From Epiperipatus broadwayi (Eukaryota > Onychophora > Udeonychophora > Euonychophora > Peripatidae): 64,000 nucleotides of DNA. Positions within the stretch are counted from its first letter, which is position 1. Each line of letters starts with the position of its first letter. The translations under genes were made by a program, and so were the position numbers. The notes below the pieces were generated by a model that saw nothing but the letters and a program-made list of their open reading frames with translations, was not told the DNA's origin and did not search any database. This document shows, piece after piece, positions 1 through 9,371 of this stretch. Where the stretch lies: NCBI GenBank assembly GCA_028023455.1, contig JAQFVV010000960.1, forward strand, positions 1-64,000, given 5' to 3'.

Positions 1-322
1 GAAAAATTTAAAAATCTTTATTATTAAAAATTTGTGATTCTAAAGCAGAGGTATTTTAATGTATTTAGTTTATTACAGTTGAGAAGTCTGTTTTTAGCAA
101 GAAATTCAATAGTTATATTATAAAATTTATTTTCTTTGGCTAGTCTGATTTAATCTTAAATTTAAGGTAATTTTAATAGTTTAGCTTTAGTTTTTTTAAT
201 ATTTGTATTTAGTATATACATGCACACATATACATGTTAAACAATAATTTTATCATTTAATAAAATTGTTGAATAAAATAAGAGTGACTAAGGAACTTTA
301 AGTAATAGTTGAACATCTAGAT
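1..322. other. AT-rich DNA, nothing recognised
   Basis: No open frame of note, tandem repeat or element end is visible before the hAT-type MITE that begins at 323. Confidence 0.5.
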
Positions 323-616
323 CAGGGGTCCCCAACCAGTTGGATATTGTTAATAATACATGTAATGTACAAAAAAAATAGTTATTTCAAAAATAAAATT
401 TTAACATATAATTAATGTTTATATTTTTATGCTGTAAAAGTATAGTATGCCCTACAATTTGATTACAATATAATACAATAATTTGTAAGAAATTTTAAAA
501 ATTAAATTTATTTGTATCAGATAAATAATTTTTTATCGTGTTTGGATAGCGGCGGGCACATGTAAAATGGTCTGCGGGCGCCATGGTGCCCACAGGCATA
601 GGATTGGGGACCCCTG
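323..616. mobile_element. hAT-type MITE with 8-bp target duplication
   Basis: A 294-bp non-autonomous element. It begins CAGGGGTCCCCAACC and ends with the inverted form GGATTGGGGACCCCTG. The flanking 8-mers are atctagat (315-322) and atctagaa (617-624), 7 of 8 identical. An 8-bp target duplication and a CAGGGGT terminus are typical of hAT elements. The inside is AT-rich and non-coding except for a short GC-rich patch near 550-597. It would depend on a hAT transposase in trans; the decayed hAT copy at 16849-19140 starts with a similar but not identical terminus. Confidence 0.8.
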
Positions 617-624
617 ATCTAGAA

Positions 625-1100
625 ATACACATATAAAATGTATGTGGGTTAGAAATGGTCATAAAGAGATGATAAAAAAGTCAATTTTCTTTTAAAAGAA
701 AAGATACGTTTTTGATTACATATCAGAAAAATAACTAAATGAGTTTTTATTTAGAATACTATAAACTTAAATAAAAGTTAGCGGTTCTTTATAATATTTT
801 TTAAACTTTATTTTGAACTAATCAAAACAATTGCAAAAAAAGAGTACTTTTTTTCATTCTACTTCAGAGTCATCTAGTGCCAGCATGAGTAATTAATAGA
901 CACAAGATAATATGCTGCTATAATATCATCATCTCTATATCAATAAAGATTAGAAATCAAAACTGGAACTAATGCTCTTATGTATCTAGCACTTGCCTTT
1001 TACCTTTTCATAAATTAAAAAAAAAAACACTTAAGATTTTGAATCCTAGATATAAGTAGACATATGATAAAGTCATGGGATGTTGTTAGCAAATCAAAAC
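625..1100. other. AT-rich intergenic DNA, nothing recognised
   Basis: Low-complexity A/T-rich sequence with no coding potential or repeat boundary that I can support. Confidence 0.5.
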
Positions 1101-1104
1101 ATCT

Positions 1105-1795
1105 TATTGGTGTTTCTCCCAATCTCACAACATTTATGCCATCTAATGTAAGTTGTAGTAATTAATAGGGGCCAGATGGGAGTGCTTAATAAACCTATAT
1201 CCAATGTTGGCCTATCTAAATATTTCCGAACAATTTCTAGCTTATGGTTGTTATCAGTTAGGTGGCTACTTTTACACCATCTAGTGTAAGCTTTAGTAAC
1301 TAATAGATATCAGAGGGTAGTGCTTAATAAATACTTACCAAGCATTGCCCTATCTAAATATCCCTAGACTAGTTTCTACCTCATGAACTTCATCTGTGAG
1401 GAACTTTTGGATTTTTGGAAGTGTACTTTTACTTTTTTTTTGTTATACTATCAAACTACAAACCCAAATTGGAGAAACCTGTACATTTGTTTTACTATCC
1501 AATCAAAGTGGCTTGGCTTGAAAAAAATGTACAGGTTTTTCAATTTGGCCTGGTATCTTGACAGTATAACAAAAACCTAAAAAAGGCTGCTAAAGAAAAA
1601 AGGACATTAGGTATAAGTGATCCAATTGTACTGCTCTAAAATTCCCAAATTCTTCCCTGATGAGAGCTATAAACTAGAAACTAACTTGGAAATATTTGCA
1701 TAGGGTAACACTCGATAAGGATTTATTATGTACTACCATCTGGTATTATTAATTACTGAAGCGTACACTAGGTGGCATGGATGTACTGAGATTAA
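1105..1795. repeat. Fold-back element, old relative of family A
   Basis: The two halves are inverted copies. The block around 1135-1400 reads as the reverse complement of 1600-1795, and the inner arms (1436-1490 and 1525-1577) pair closely around GTTATACT and CCTGTACATT motifs. The left half is partly duplicated in tandem: units near 1140 and 1270 share the CATCTARTGTAAG and AGTAATTAATAG motifs. Around 1358-1411 on the minus strand a decayed hammerhead core remains: GATGA, a small hairpin, then GAAACTAGTC as in family A. Divergence between arms is high, so this is an old insertion. Confidence 0.65.
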
Positions 1796-1799
1796 AAAA

Positions 1800-2210
1800 A
1801 TTACTAATACATTACTAATAGATAGCCATATGTGCAAGTGAAGATCATGTGGTATTGTATAGATCATGTGATGCCATATTGGTTTCAAACATTTTGTTGA
1901 CAATTAGCACTGAAACATTAAAGAGAAAAAAATCGACAGATCACAGACAGGTACAATATTATAAGCAGTGGATACAAAATAATAAAAAGGATTTAAATAA
2001 TTATATAAAAAAGTAAAAATGTGCTGAATGAAGTAATGACTGACTCAAGATGTTAAAGTAGAGGTAAGTAAATAGGTTTCAGACCTGTTCACTAAGTAAA
2101 CAATGGAATTGTATCCTTATAGGGAAATTAATCTTGCTTAATGATAATGTTAAAAAAAGAGTAATGAGTTTGAGCATTAACCAAATCTCAATAAAATAAA
2201 AAATTGAAAG
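1800..2210. other. AT-rich DNA, nothing recognised
   Basis: No element ends, tandem structure or convincing coding frame seen. Confidence 0.45.
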
Positions 2211-2214
2211 GAAA

Positions 2215-2560
2215 GATTACAGATTAATAAAAAATATATATACCAACACAATCTTCTGTGGATATAACAACTTGTAAAATTTTATTTAATGTAAACTTGC
2301 AAAATAGCTGATAGTTTCAACCATCCAACAGCCTTCCTCAGAGTTTTCTTCCCTAACTTAAAAATGTTTAAATTATAGATTACAAAGACTACATATTAAT
2401 ACAAAAAATATATACCAACAATCTTCTGTGGGCATAACACATTGTAATATTTTATTTTATTTAAACTTTTAAAATAACTGACAGGTTCAATCACACAAGT
2501 AACTTCTTCAGAACTTATTTTATTATTAAGAAATGCATAAACTATAGATTATAATTGTGT
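2215..2560. repeat. Direct duplication of a ~170-bp unit with PLE-type ribozyme-like motif
   Basis: Two direct copies start near 2215 and 2379, sharing ATATATACCAACA, ATCTTCTGTGG, TAACAACTTG/TAACACATTG and GACAGGTTCAAT-like blocks. The right copy contains, on the minus strand at 2488-2521, TTCTGAAGAAG followed by a weak hairpin and TTGAAC. This is the degenerate CUGAAGAAG-GAAAC motif that recurs in other PLE-associated repeats of this window. Confidence 0.5.
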
Positions 2561-2725
2561 ATATATTAGGTCTATGCAGCACTTGGAATAATAATTTATT
2601 ACAGTGAATATACACACATATATCCATAATTTATTGGTGTTGATGCCAATTTAGTTCTTTAAACAATTAAGAAAATAACAATCAAGAAAAGGCAGTTGCA
2701 TTTCCCATAGATAAAGCTAACTACA

Positions 2726-3126
2726 AAAGAAAATATGTAAAATAAACTTTTTTAAATGATGCTTTTATGTAAATAACTGACCAAAAAGTACAAAATAACA
2801 AAGTAATCCACCTCTAGGTTAATGTGCCATTTTTGTAAAATATCTGACATCTTAAGAATTTAAACTGGTCATAAAACAATTGGAACTTGCAGGAACATTT
2901 TTATTTCATAGAAGCATTTGAGGCCTTTTTGATTTTTATAATTTATTTGAGCCTCAGATGCTTCTATGAAATGACAATATTCCTGCAATTTTCACCTGTT
3001 GTATAAAGTCTGGGTTCTTAAAATCTCTGATATTTTCCAAGAGTAGCAAATTAACTGAAAAAAGGAATTATTTTGTTATTTTGTACTTTTTAATCAGATA
3101 TTTAAAAAAGTTTGTTTTACATATTA
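2726..3126. repeat. Fold-back element, family E copy 1
   Basis: A ~400-bp palindromic element. The left arm runs from AAAATATGTAAAATAAAC through AACTGACCAAAAAGTAC and CATAGAAGCATTTGAGGC. The right arm returns as GCCTCAGATGCTTCTATG, then GTACTTTTTAATCAG and GTTTTACATATT. Arms are about 180 bp with moderate divergence. A second copy with a nested insertion is at 42625-43065. No protein coding. The same order of neighbours (family E beside C/D) occurs at both loci, although inverted, which suggests that one composite unit was copied. Confidence 0.75.
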
Positions 3127-3323
3127 TTTTTTTACTTTTTAGTTATACTTACATATTATTTTAGAATATGGTTAAGATTACAAAAAAATCTGACAAAAAT
3201 TATAATAAGAAGACATATGTAAAATTAAGAGCATGCTAATTAGCTCTAAACAAGTTTTTTTTAAAATATTTATGATAAATGCTACTACAAGAGAAGGCAT
3301 TCAAATCATTTTTATCTTGGATT

Positions 3324-3379
3324 GTCCCCATCCCCAGACCGGTTTCGACCTATGGGTCTCTTCAGTGAGGAGTTGGGAC
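3324..3379 (-). ncRNA. Type I hammerhead ribozyme (family C, intact core)
   Basis: Read on the minus strand, every canonical part is present in order. Outer stem I GUCCC pairs with GGGAC. Inner stem I UCCUCA pairs with UGGGGA. The core CUGAAGA is followed by stem II GACC with loop CAUA and GGUC, and then GAAA. Stem III is the loopless palindrome ACCGGU followed by C, giving a GUC cleavage site. The stem II closing pair is the canonical G-C. An internal loop (AAC versus UG) separates the stem I halves, where natural hammerheads make tertiary contacts with loop II. Type I hammerheads with very short stem III are known from Penelope-like elements and metazoan retrozymes and usually work as dimers. 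That reading is inferred from structure alone. Confidence 0.85.
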
Positions 3380-3515
3380 ATTAGATTTAAAAAACAACTC
3401 AAGCAAAGCATTTATCTAAAAGTTAATTGTTAGAAAAAGATCTGAAACTTTTAGACATCTACATTTATCTGCTTTTAGATAAATGCTTTGCTTGAGTTTT
3501 TTTTTTTAATCTAAT

Positions 3516-3571
3516 GTCCCAACTCCTCACTGAAGAGACCCATAGGTCAAAACCGGTCTGGGGATGGGGAC
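3516..3571 (+). ncRNA. Hammerhead ribozyme copy with core mutation (family C, right arm)
   Basis: The inverted partner of the ribozyme at 3324-3379, now on the + strand. Stem I, CUGAAGA, the GACC/GGUC stem II and the ACCGGUC cleavage segment are all intact. The first base of the GAAA box is A instead of G (position 3549). That G is essential in hammerhead catalysis, so this copy is predicted to be inactive although the fold is kept. Confidence 0.75.
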
Positions 3572-3679
3572 AAACCAAGATAAAATGATTTGAATTCCTT
3601 CTCTTGTAGTAGCATTTATCATAAATAAAAAAAAGCTTGTTTAGAGCTAATTAGCATGCTCTTAATTTTACATATTTGT

Positions 3680-4290
3680 AAGTGCAAGCTATATATAAGT
3701 CATGTGACATCTGACTTTTTATTATTAATAATAAGACATGAAAATCTTACAAATGAATTCTAAATTTAAATATTATGTGATCATCTATTATATAAAAATA
3801 TATATGCATTGGCTTTTTAATTATATCTTTAACCTTATTTAGCACATTTATTATTTTTTCCACAAAATATTTATGAAATATTAATTTTTCAGAAGATAAT
3901 TCAGATTTTAGTAAAAAAAACATTTACTTTTAATTAATTAGGTATAAGGTAAATGAATATTAACAAAATTTTACTCTACCAATGTAATATATTTGTTGGC
4001 CCAATTGCTAAAAAAATTTCCTGGAAGGCATAAGAATGTGAGTTTGAGTTCTAAAATGGAACAATTTTTTTTGTTAAAAATTCAAAAATATGGATATTCT
4101 GACCCAAACACAGACAGGGAAAATTAATATAAAAGCATATAAATAGCATGACATGATGATATTAAAAGTTATAATATTAAACTATTTGTAGCACCATATA
4201 AAGAGTATGCACATGTTTGATTATATCATTATATTTTAGTATTGCAGTACATGATTTTTACCATTTTAGTCACGTCTGTAATAAAAATAT
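3680..4290. other. AT-rich spacer
   Basis: No coding sequence. The only signal is at 3690-3720, a GTCATGTGACATCTGACTTT segment that matches in reverse the left flank of family D at 42076-42095, so the true end of the C/D element may extend to about 3720. Confidence 0.45.
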
Positions 4291-4310
4291 TTTTAATAAA
4301 TCAATTTGTT

Positions 4311-4410
4311 TTTTCATGTGTCATAGCATTGGCTGGGAAGCAAACCTGCTAACCCAGGACAACTGCTTGTAAGGCAGCTGTGCTGACCTCTCGACCACCA
4401 ATGCTTGACA
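4311..4410 (-). mobile_element. tRNA-derived SINE (SINE-1)
   Basis: A short SINE on the minus strand, made of a tRNA-like head and a short tail. The head carries the pol III A box region GGTGGTCGAGAGGTCAG and a decayed B box. It has flanking direct repeats of 15 bp with one mismatch: ataaatcaatttgtt (4296-4310) and ataaaacaatttgtt (4411-4425). This shows target-primed retrotransposition. Other copies are at 14520, 26264, 39563 and 46655. Confidence 0.85.
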
Positions 4411-4490
4411 ATAAAACAATTTGTTATTGATATTATTATACACTAAATATAATTAATTTTTTTTCTTTCACAACATACATTTGAACATCA

Positions 4491-4560
4491 GAAAAAGATA
4501 AATGACCTCCAGATGCAATTTATGCTGAACTAGCACACTTCAATTGGCTCATGTCACAGT
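4491..4560 (-). repeat. Fragment of fold-back family B
   Basis: Matches the family B block GAAAAAGATAAATGACCTCC and the degraded GCTGAACTAGCAC ribozyme hairpin. Only one arm segment remains. Confidence 0.6.
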
Positions 4561-4671
4561 AACAAATTATTAAATAGTTTCCTAAGATACATTTTTACAA
4601 AGAAACTAGATTCATTGGATTCCATTACAATACCAAATTATTACATGATTCCTAAGTTACACCTCAATTTT

Positions 4672-4738
4672 GCGACTCACGGTTCTGGTTCTCAAACTTC
4701 TTATGAATTCCTGAGCAATAAGGTCATTACTCTTTATA
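4672..4738 (+). repeat. 5'-truncated SINE-2 tail
   Basis: Matches the 3' part of the SINE-2 copy that follows directly: GTTCTGGTTCTCAAACTTCT, TATGAATTCCTGAGCAATAA. Only the body and tail are present, in direct orientation with the next copy. Confidence 0.65.
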
Positions 4739-4744
4739 TACCCT

Positions 4745-4875
4745 GTGCTGTTTGGTGCAGTTGGTAGAGCATCTGACTTGGGATCAGGAAGTCCCAGGAT
4801 CAATTCTGGCACTCGCTGTTCTGGTACCCAAACTTTTTATGAACTCCTGAGCAATAAAGACATACACTTTTTTAT
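4745..4875 (+). mobile_element. tRNA-Pro-like SINE (SINE-2)
   Basis: The head resembles a tRNA: A box GTTGGTAGAGCA, an anticodon arm with loop CTTGGGA (anticodon UGG, proline) between paired CTGA and TCAG, and B box region AGGATCAATTCTGG. A non-tRNA body follows, ending CTCCTGAGCAATAAAGA. Other copies with the same tail are at 51330-51430 and 61975-62085. It is a SINE rather than a tRNA gene because the same body and tail recur elsewhere. Confidence 0.7.
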
Positions 4876-4879
4876 TAAT

Positions 4880-5310
4880 AAAAAAGTTAAGAATTTTACA
4901 TTTCAAGATTTGGTTTTCATATTTAAAACTTCCATCCCATAAAACAATGCAAATAGAACAGCATGTCAAATTGAATTTAATATTCAATCAAAATCAAATA
5001 CTGGAAGCAATAATGACTTATGAATGACCAACCAGAATAATCACAACAGACACTTCCAGTTAACAGTAACTATTACTCTACATAATCCAGTTTATTTTTA
5101 TAGTCCCTATTCATTTTCAGAAAAATCACCCTTTATTCAGTACTATTTAATTCCAAGTGATCACATGGATAACCTAAAATCATGAATAACATTTATATAT
5201 TTGCCTATGATACCATTAATTTTAAAAAAGACACACATTAAAACATCAAAAACAAATAAAAACAAAATTGGAATAATGTAGTTGTGAAATAGACAGTACA
5301 ATCATGAATT
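4880..5310. other. AT-rich DNA, nothing recognised
   Basis: No coding sequence or repeat structure that I can support. Confidence 0.45.
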
Positions 5311-5314
5311 CAGA

Positions 5315-5405
5315 GAAATAGATGGAAGGAAGGAAGGAGAGGTAAAAAGAGGAAGAGAAGAGAAAGAGAAAAAAGGAGAGTTTGATGAAAGAGAGCATAA
5401 AAAGA
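5315..5405. repeat. Purine-rich low-complexity tract
   Basis: About 90 bases of GGAA, GAAG and AGAGAAA units on the + strand with almost no pyrimidine. A microsatellite-like tract. Confidence 0.75.
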
Positions 5406-5879
5406 GAACCAAAATACATTCTCATATATGCTATTTCAAAAATTAAGGATTCATTCTTGTGCTTTCTAATTATGACAATTTAAATAGATAACTCCACACA
5501 TTCAATATTTATATATATATATATAACATTAAGAGCCTAAACTAGTCAATAAAATAATGAAAATTACCCCAAAGAAAATAAAGTCTAAAATACAACCAAT
5601 GGTTTCCCTGCTATATGAAGACTTCTCAATTGTAAATGACTAAAAGATAAAACAAATGTATACTAAATATTATCCACAATTCCACTTATTTCCCATGCAC
5701 CCTTAATACTAAAAGAACTTTTGAACAAGTTAATTGTTTCAGAATCATAAATTTTTAATAATAAAAATTTTTTAATTTCTTTTATTTCATTTCTTTCAAA
5801 GAAGACAACCACAGATGTGATAATATACATATGATATCATTTCCAACTTTCTAATACACTTAACAATACTATTTTTTAC

Positions 5880-7510
5880 ACCAAAATTTTACCCTTACAG
5901 TTTTGATTGTCCTGAAGTCATCATCACAGCTACAATAATCATACAATTAATACATTATATTTATAAACATAATCAATAACATACATCTTAGCCTGATTAT
6001 TATAAATAATCATTTACTATTTTATTATTATACTCTTAACTAATTTTATTTTCTTATTTATAGTATTTTATTATTAAATTATTCTAAATCAATTTTATTA
6101 TAATTTTAAAAACTTTAATCCTTAAACTCTACTATTTAATCTATCATTTTATTATTATCTTTTTAATTATATTTTCTTAATTACTTCTAAACTTTTTTAT
6201 TTTTATTATATATTTAACTATTAACTTTTTTACATTATAAATTACCTTTTTATTGCATTACTAAATACTTACATCTTTATAATCCTATTTCCAAAAACAA
6301 ACTGACAAATTTTCAAAAATTCTTATATTTATTTAACAACTCCCTCTATCATCATTTTCTTCAACTTTATTTTTAAACCTTTTTATATTCAAACTATTAT
6401 TAATAATAATTATAATTATTCATAAAATTATTGTTTTTACTCCAAAATCCCTATTAAGATTTTGTTTTATATTTTTAATCAATATTGCATCTTTAATTTT
6501 CCTATCTCTTCTATTACTTGTATAATTAATCATTTTTATACTATCCTTCTCAAACTTATGACCTGTTTCTGATGAATGTGAACAAATAGGTGATCTCTTA
6601 TCATATTTATGTTGAACTAATCTTGTATGAATTGAATTCTTTGTCTCACCTACATAAATTAGTTTTTATATTTTTATTTTTACATGACTTACATTCAATT
6701 TTATATACCCCATTTGTGCATTTTTCTACTTTTTTTACTTGATACTAAAAGGAAATATGCCTATGTGTTTGAAAAGGATGGTTTTTAACAAATGTGTTTT
6801 ACCAGTTCTTACTTATGGATCTGAGACTTGGACACTTAATAGAAGAGCAATACAGAGACTTCAGACCACTCAAAGGAGTATGGAGAGATGTATGTTGGGA
6901 GTAACAAGAAGAGATCGAAAACGCAATGTATAGGTAAGACAACAAACAGGTGTTACTGACCTTATTGAAAAAATTAAAAGATTGAAATGGAGTTGGGCTG
7001 GACATATTGCTAGAAGAGATGATAATAGATGGACAATTGAAATTTTAAACTGGATTCCAAGAGATTGTAAAAGACCCAGAAAGAGACCACATGTGAGATG
7101 GATGGATGAAATAAGAAAATGTGCAGGGGTGTTGTGGAGAAGAGAAGCTAAAGATCGGAGATGGATTAAACTTGGAGAGACCTTCATCCTGCAGTGGATT
7201 GATAATGGTTGATGATGATGATGATGATGACATACATTTTTCTTCTTTTAATTACTATCTTAAATTTTATTACATTATTAAACTTTTTATTAATTTTAAT
7301 AATTATTTTATTCATCCTTTTTACAATACTATTATTATAAGTTCTAACACCCACATATTCATTATTATCTATTTTATCTTTTCTACATTCTATCTCTTTA
7401 TTTTTATTAATTTTTTTTCTGATTATCTAATACTTTTATCTAGTTTTCTCTGGATATTCATTATCTTTACATTCTTTAATTATCAATTCTACCTGTTTAC
7501 TAGACATTCA
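5880..7510 (-). mobile_element. Decayed Penelope-like element, interrupted by an RTE LINE
   Basis: On the minus strand 6735-6423 encodes the GIY-YIG endonuclease end of a Penelope-like element. It has a G-V-Y-K-I and C-K-S-C lead-in, then Y-V-G-E-T, a conserved R and H, an H-x7-H segment, an R-R-D-R stretch and a final L-N-R-D-F-G before the stop near 6423. Upstream coding continues beyond the RTE insert: K-Q-V-E-L-I-I-K-E-C is readable near 7500-7440. The 3' region (6420-5940) is extremely A/T-rich. A degenerate ribozyme-like motif at 5891-5930 on the same strand marks the probable 3' terminus. Stops and frame breaks make it dead. GIY-YIG PLEs copy themselves by target-primed reverse transcription. 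Confidence 0.7.
6739..7231 (+). pseudogene. RTE-type LINE, C-terminal end of reverse transcriptase
   Basis: A 3' fragment of an RTE (BovB-like) non-LTR retrotransposon. The + frame reads through the typical C-terminal region: V-L-P-V-L-T-Y-G-S-E-T-W, then Q-R-S-M-E-R-C-M-L-G-V, W-A-G-H-I-A-R-R and the final L-Q-W-I-D-N-G. One in-frame TAG at 6931-6933 is the only break between 6739 and the stop at 7210-7212. The element ends in a short (GAT)n tail (7210-7230), the usual RTE terminus with almost no 3' UTR. It is inserted antisense into the Penelope-like element. The low number of lesions suggests a fairly recent, 5'-truncated insertion. Confidence 0.88.
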
Positions 7511-7599
7511 ATACTCATATTAGATGATGAAAATAGTCCGACATATAAATACAATCAAGTAGGAATCTATCGTTTATTTTATATATTGATGTGATTGGA

Positions 7600-8235
7600 T
7601 ATTATGCATTTTAATGTTATCTAATAAGATGGTTTTATTTATAGAATTATAAATAGGTGAAAGTGGAGAGATATAATTGATTTTGTATTATTTAGTCTAT
7701 TAATTGACTTAATTAATAAGAGCATATTGGTATTAGTGGAATAGCATGACAAAGTTAGTATTATTTTTTATTTTATTTAGTTCTAATTAGAAATCAATTA
7801 ATGAGTCATATTTTTATTTAGATATCATTGATATTTTAGCTTTGTAAGGCATATTAAATTATCTCATTCAGTCATGATTCATTTCATTTAAATATAAATA
7901 ACCTTTGACTTTTGGTATAAGTTTGTATTATTATAAAGGGTTTTGACTCATAAAGAATATTAAGGTTTCTCTATCTAATTCTTCAATATTATTTTTATTA
8001 TATTAGAAGCTGATTATATAATAGGCATAGATCGTTATTTATAAGATGTTTCATTTTATTGCTTTATCTTTAATCTATTGCAAATAGTGCTCATATTTTA
8101 GGATAGCTTGAAACATTAATTTTATTTACTTTCTATTCATTCTAACTGCTATTTGAATTCATGAAGTTACAGCAAAGTTTATTATCATTGCTTTAATAAC
8201 TGAAACACAGGCTCATTATATACCCGTGTCTATAT
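7600..8235. other. AT-rich DNA, nothing recognised
   Basis: No coding sequence or clear element boundary seen. Sequence is T/A-rich on the + strand. Confidence 0.45.
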
Positions 8236-8239
8236 ATGT

Positions 8240-8665
8240 AATATATAGGGTATGTGAGCACAGACATTCACACGACCCACTATTCTCCACACTATCTCAT
8301 AACACTGATACACTTGAACACATATATGCTGAAAAGATAAATAATCACCAATATGCGTATTTCATGCTAAACCAGCAATCATCAGTTGGTCAAGATTATC
8401 ATCTCTACACATATATGCTATAAGTGCTCAGATATATATTAAGATAGCCAATCTTCATACTTTAATGGACAGGCTTCAATCTATTCCACACTCCAACTCT
8501 TCAACCATCCATCCAATTGATTGCTGGTTTAGCATGAAATACATATATTGGTAATTACTTATTTTTTCAACATATATGTGTTCAAGTGTATCAGTGTTAT
8601 GAGATAGAGTGGAGAGTGGTGGTTCGTGTGAAAGTCTGTGCTCATATACCCTATATATTATTGTT
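8240..8665. mobile_element. Fold-back element, family B copy 1
   Basis: A palindromic element. The left arm begins ATATAGGGTATGTGAGCACA and the right arm ends with its inverse near 8660. The arms hold ACACTATCTCATAACACTGA and the GCTAAACCAGC hairpin. The loop (8400-8500) carries TTTAATGGACAGGCTTCAAT, shared with copies at 38280-38625 and 45050-46040. On the minus strand at 8347-8385 a hammerhead-like core survives: CUGAUGA, a UUGCU/AGCAU hairpin, GAAA. The right-arm copy is mutated in CUGA. Confidence 0.75.
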
Positions 8666-8784
8666 TTAGTGAGTTAAATGTTAGATTGTTCTTCAATGAT
8701 TGATATTCATTTCAGTTTAATTTATTGATTTCATTCTGTTATAAATGAGACCAAGTATTATTTAATTAGGATTGTTTTTTCTTG

Positions 8785-9000
8785 AATTCATATTTTTATT
8801 TAGTTGTAAATGGTGATCAATAATTGACTAAGAATATAGTATGAACCGTATTTTTACTCAGTTACAAATGGCGTTTAACTTCAGAGTATGTTTTTACTCA
8901 GTTACAAATGATGGCCAATGATTGGGTTATATTTTCATTCAAATTATATTAAAGTTTTCATTTTGCATTATCATTATTTTTATTCCATTACAAATGGTTC
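8785..9000. repeat. Degenerate tandem repeat
   Basis: Four copies of a TTTTTACTCAGTTACAAATG core near 8788, 8849, 8889 and 8975, spaced irregularly by 40-85 bp. Confidence 0.5.
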
Positions 9001-9041
9001 CCTGTGAGGCAGTTACAATATATGTATACATTCATTAAATT

Positions 9042-9371
9042 CAATTTATCCAAACTACTTAACCTTTTATTTGTACATATATACATACACCTACATTTTG
9101 ACTGTCCTGCAGTCTTCTTCAGAGCCAAATACATACACCTATATTTCAATTACCCTGCAGTCTTCTTCAGAGCCATTTCAGAGCCAAATATATACACCTA
9201 TATTTTGACTATCCTGCAGTCTTCTTCAGAGCTAAACTGGCTCCGAAGAAAACTGCAGGACATTCGATACATAGATGTATGTATTGGGCTCTGAAGAAGA
9301 CTGCAGGACAGTCAAAACATAGGTGTATGTATATATGTACAAATAAAAGGTTAAGTGGTTTGGATAAATTG
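9042..9371. mobile_element. Fold-back element, family G, with five ribozyme-like motifs
   Basis: A palindrome whose arms begin CAATTTATCCAAACTACTTA and end in the inverse. Inside, a 50-60 bp unit containing TCTGAAGAAGACTGCAGGAC is repeated. Three copies are on the minus strand (9094-9126, 9143-9174, 9202-9232) and two on the + strand (9239-9274, 9287-9320). Each has CUGAAGA, one extra A, a GACUG...CAGUC stem II or variant, and a GAAA-like box (often mutated to AAAA). Related copies are at 27905-28175, 17085-17345 and 29630-29830. Confidence 0.75.

Larger units (their letters stand above)
3213..3676. mobile_element. Fold-back element, family C, carrying two hammerhead ribozymes
   Basis: A 464-bp near-perfect palindrome with arms of about 210 bp. 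It begins ACATATGTAAAATTAAGAGC and ends with the reverse complement. Its outer arms share GCATGCTAATTAGCTC, and inward lie CAAGAGAAGG and the hammerhead core. The centre (3430-3475) is a short spacer with CATTTATCT motifs. The two arms differ at only a few positions, so the element is fairly young or the arms have been converted. Family D at 42131-42437 is its relative. No open reading frame explains it; the conserved part is RNA structure. Confidence 0.85.

Noticed and set aside
2880-2985. Hammerhead in family E (CAGATGC, hairpin, GAAATGAC)
   Set aside because: The CUGANGA core cannot be placed, and the second copy at 42880-42990 does not keep it; only the palindrome is supported.
4750-4820. 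Possible tRNA-Pro gene
   Set aside because: The same head is followed by a non-tRNA body and tail that recur at 4672, 51330 and 61975, so it is a SINE head.
7121-7594. 157-codon open frame on the + strand
   Set aside because: Starts inside the RTE coding region in another frame and continues through T/A-rich PLE sequence; composition-driven F/I/Y/N-rich translation.
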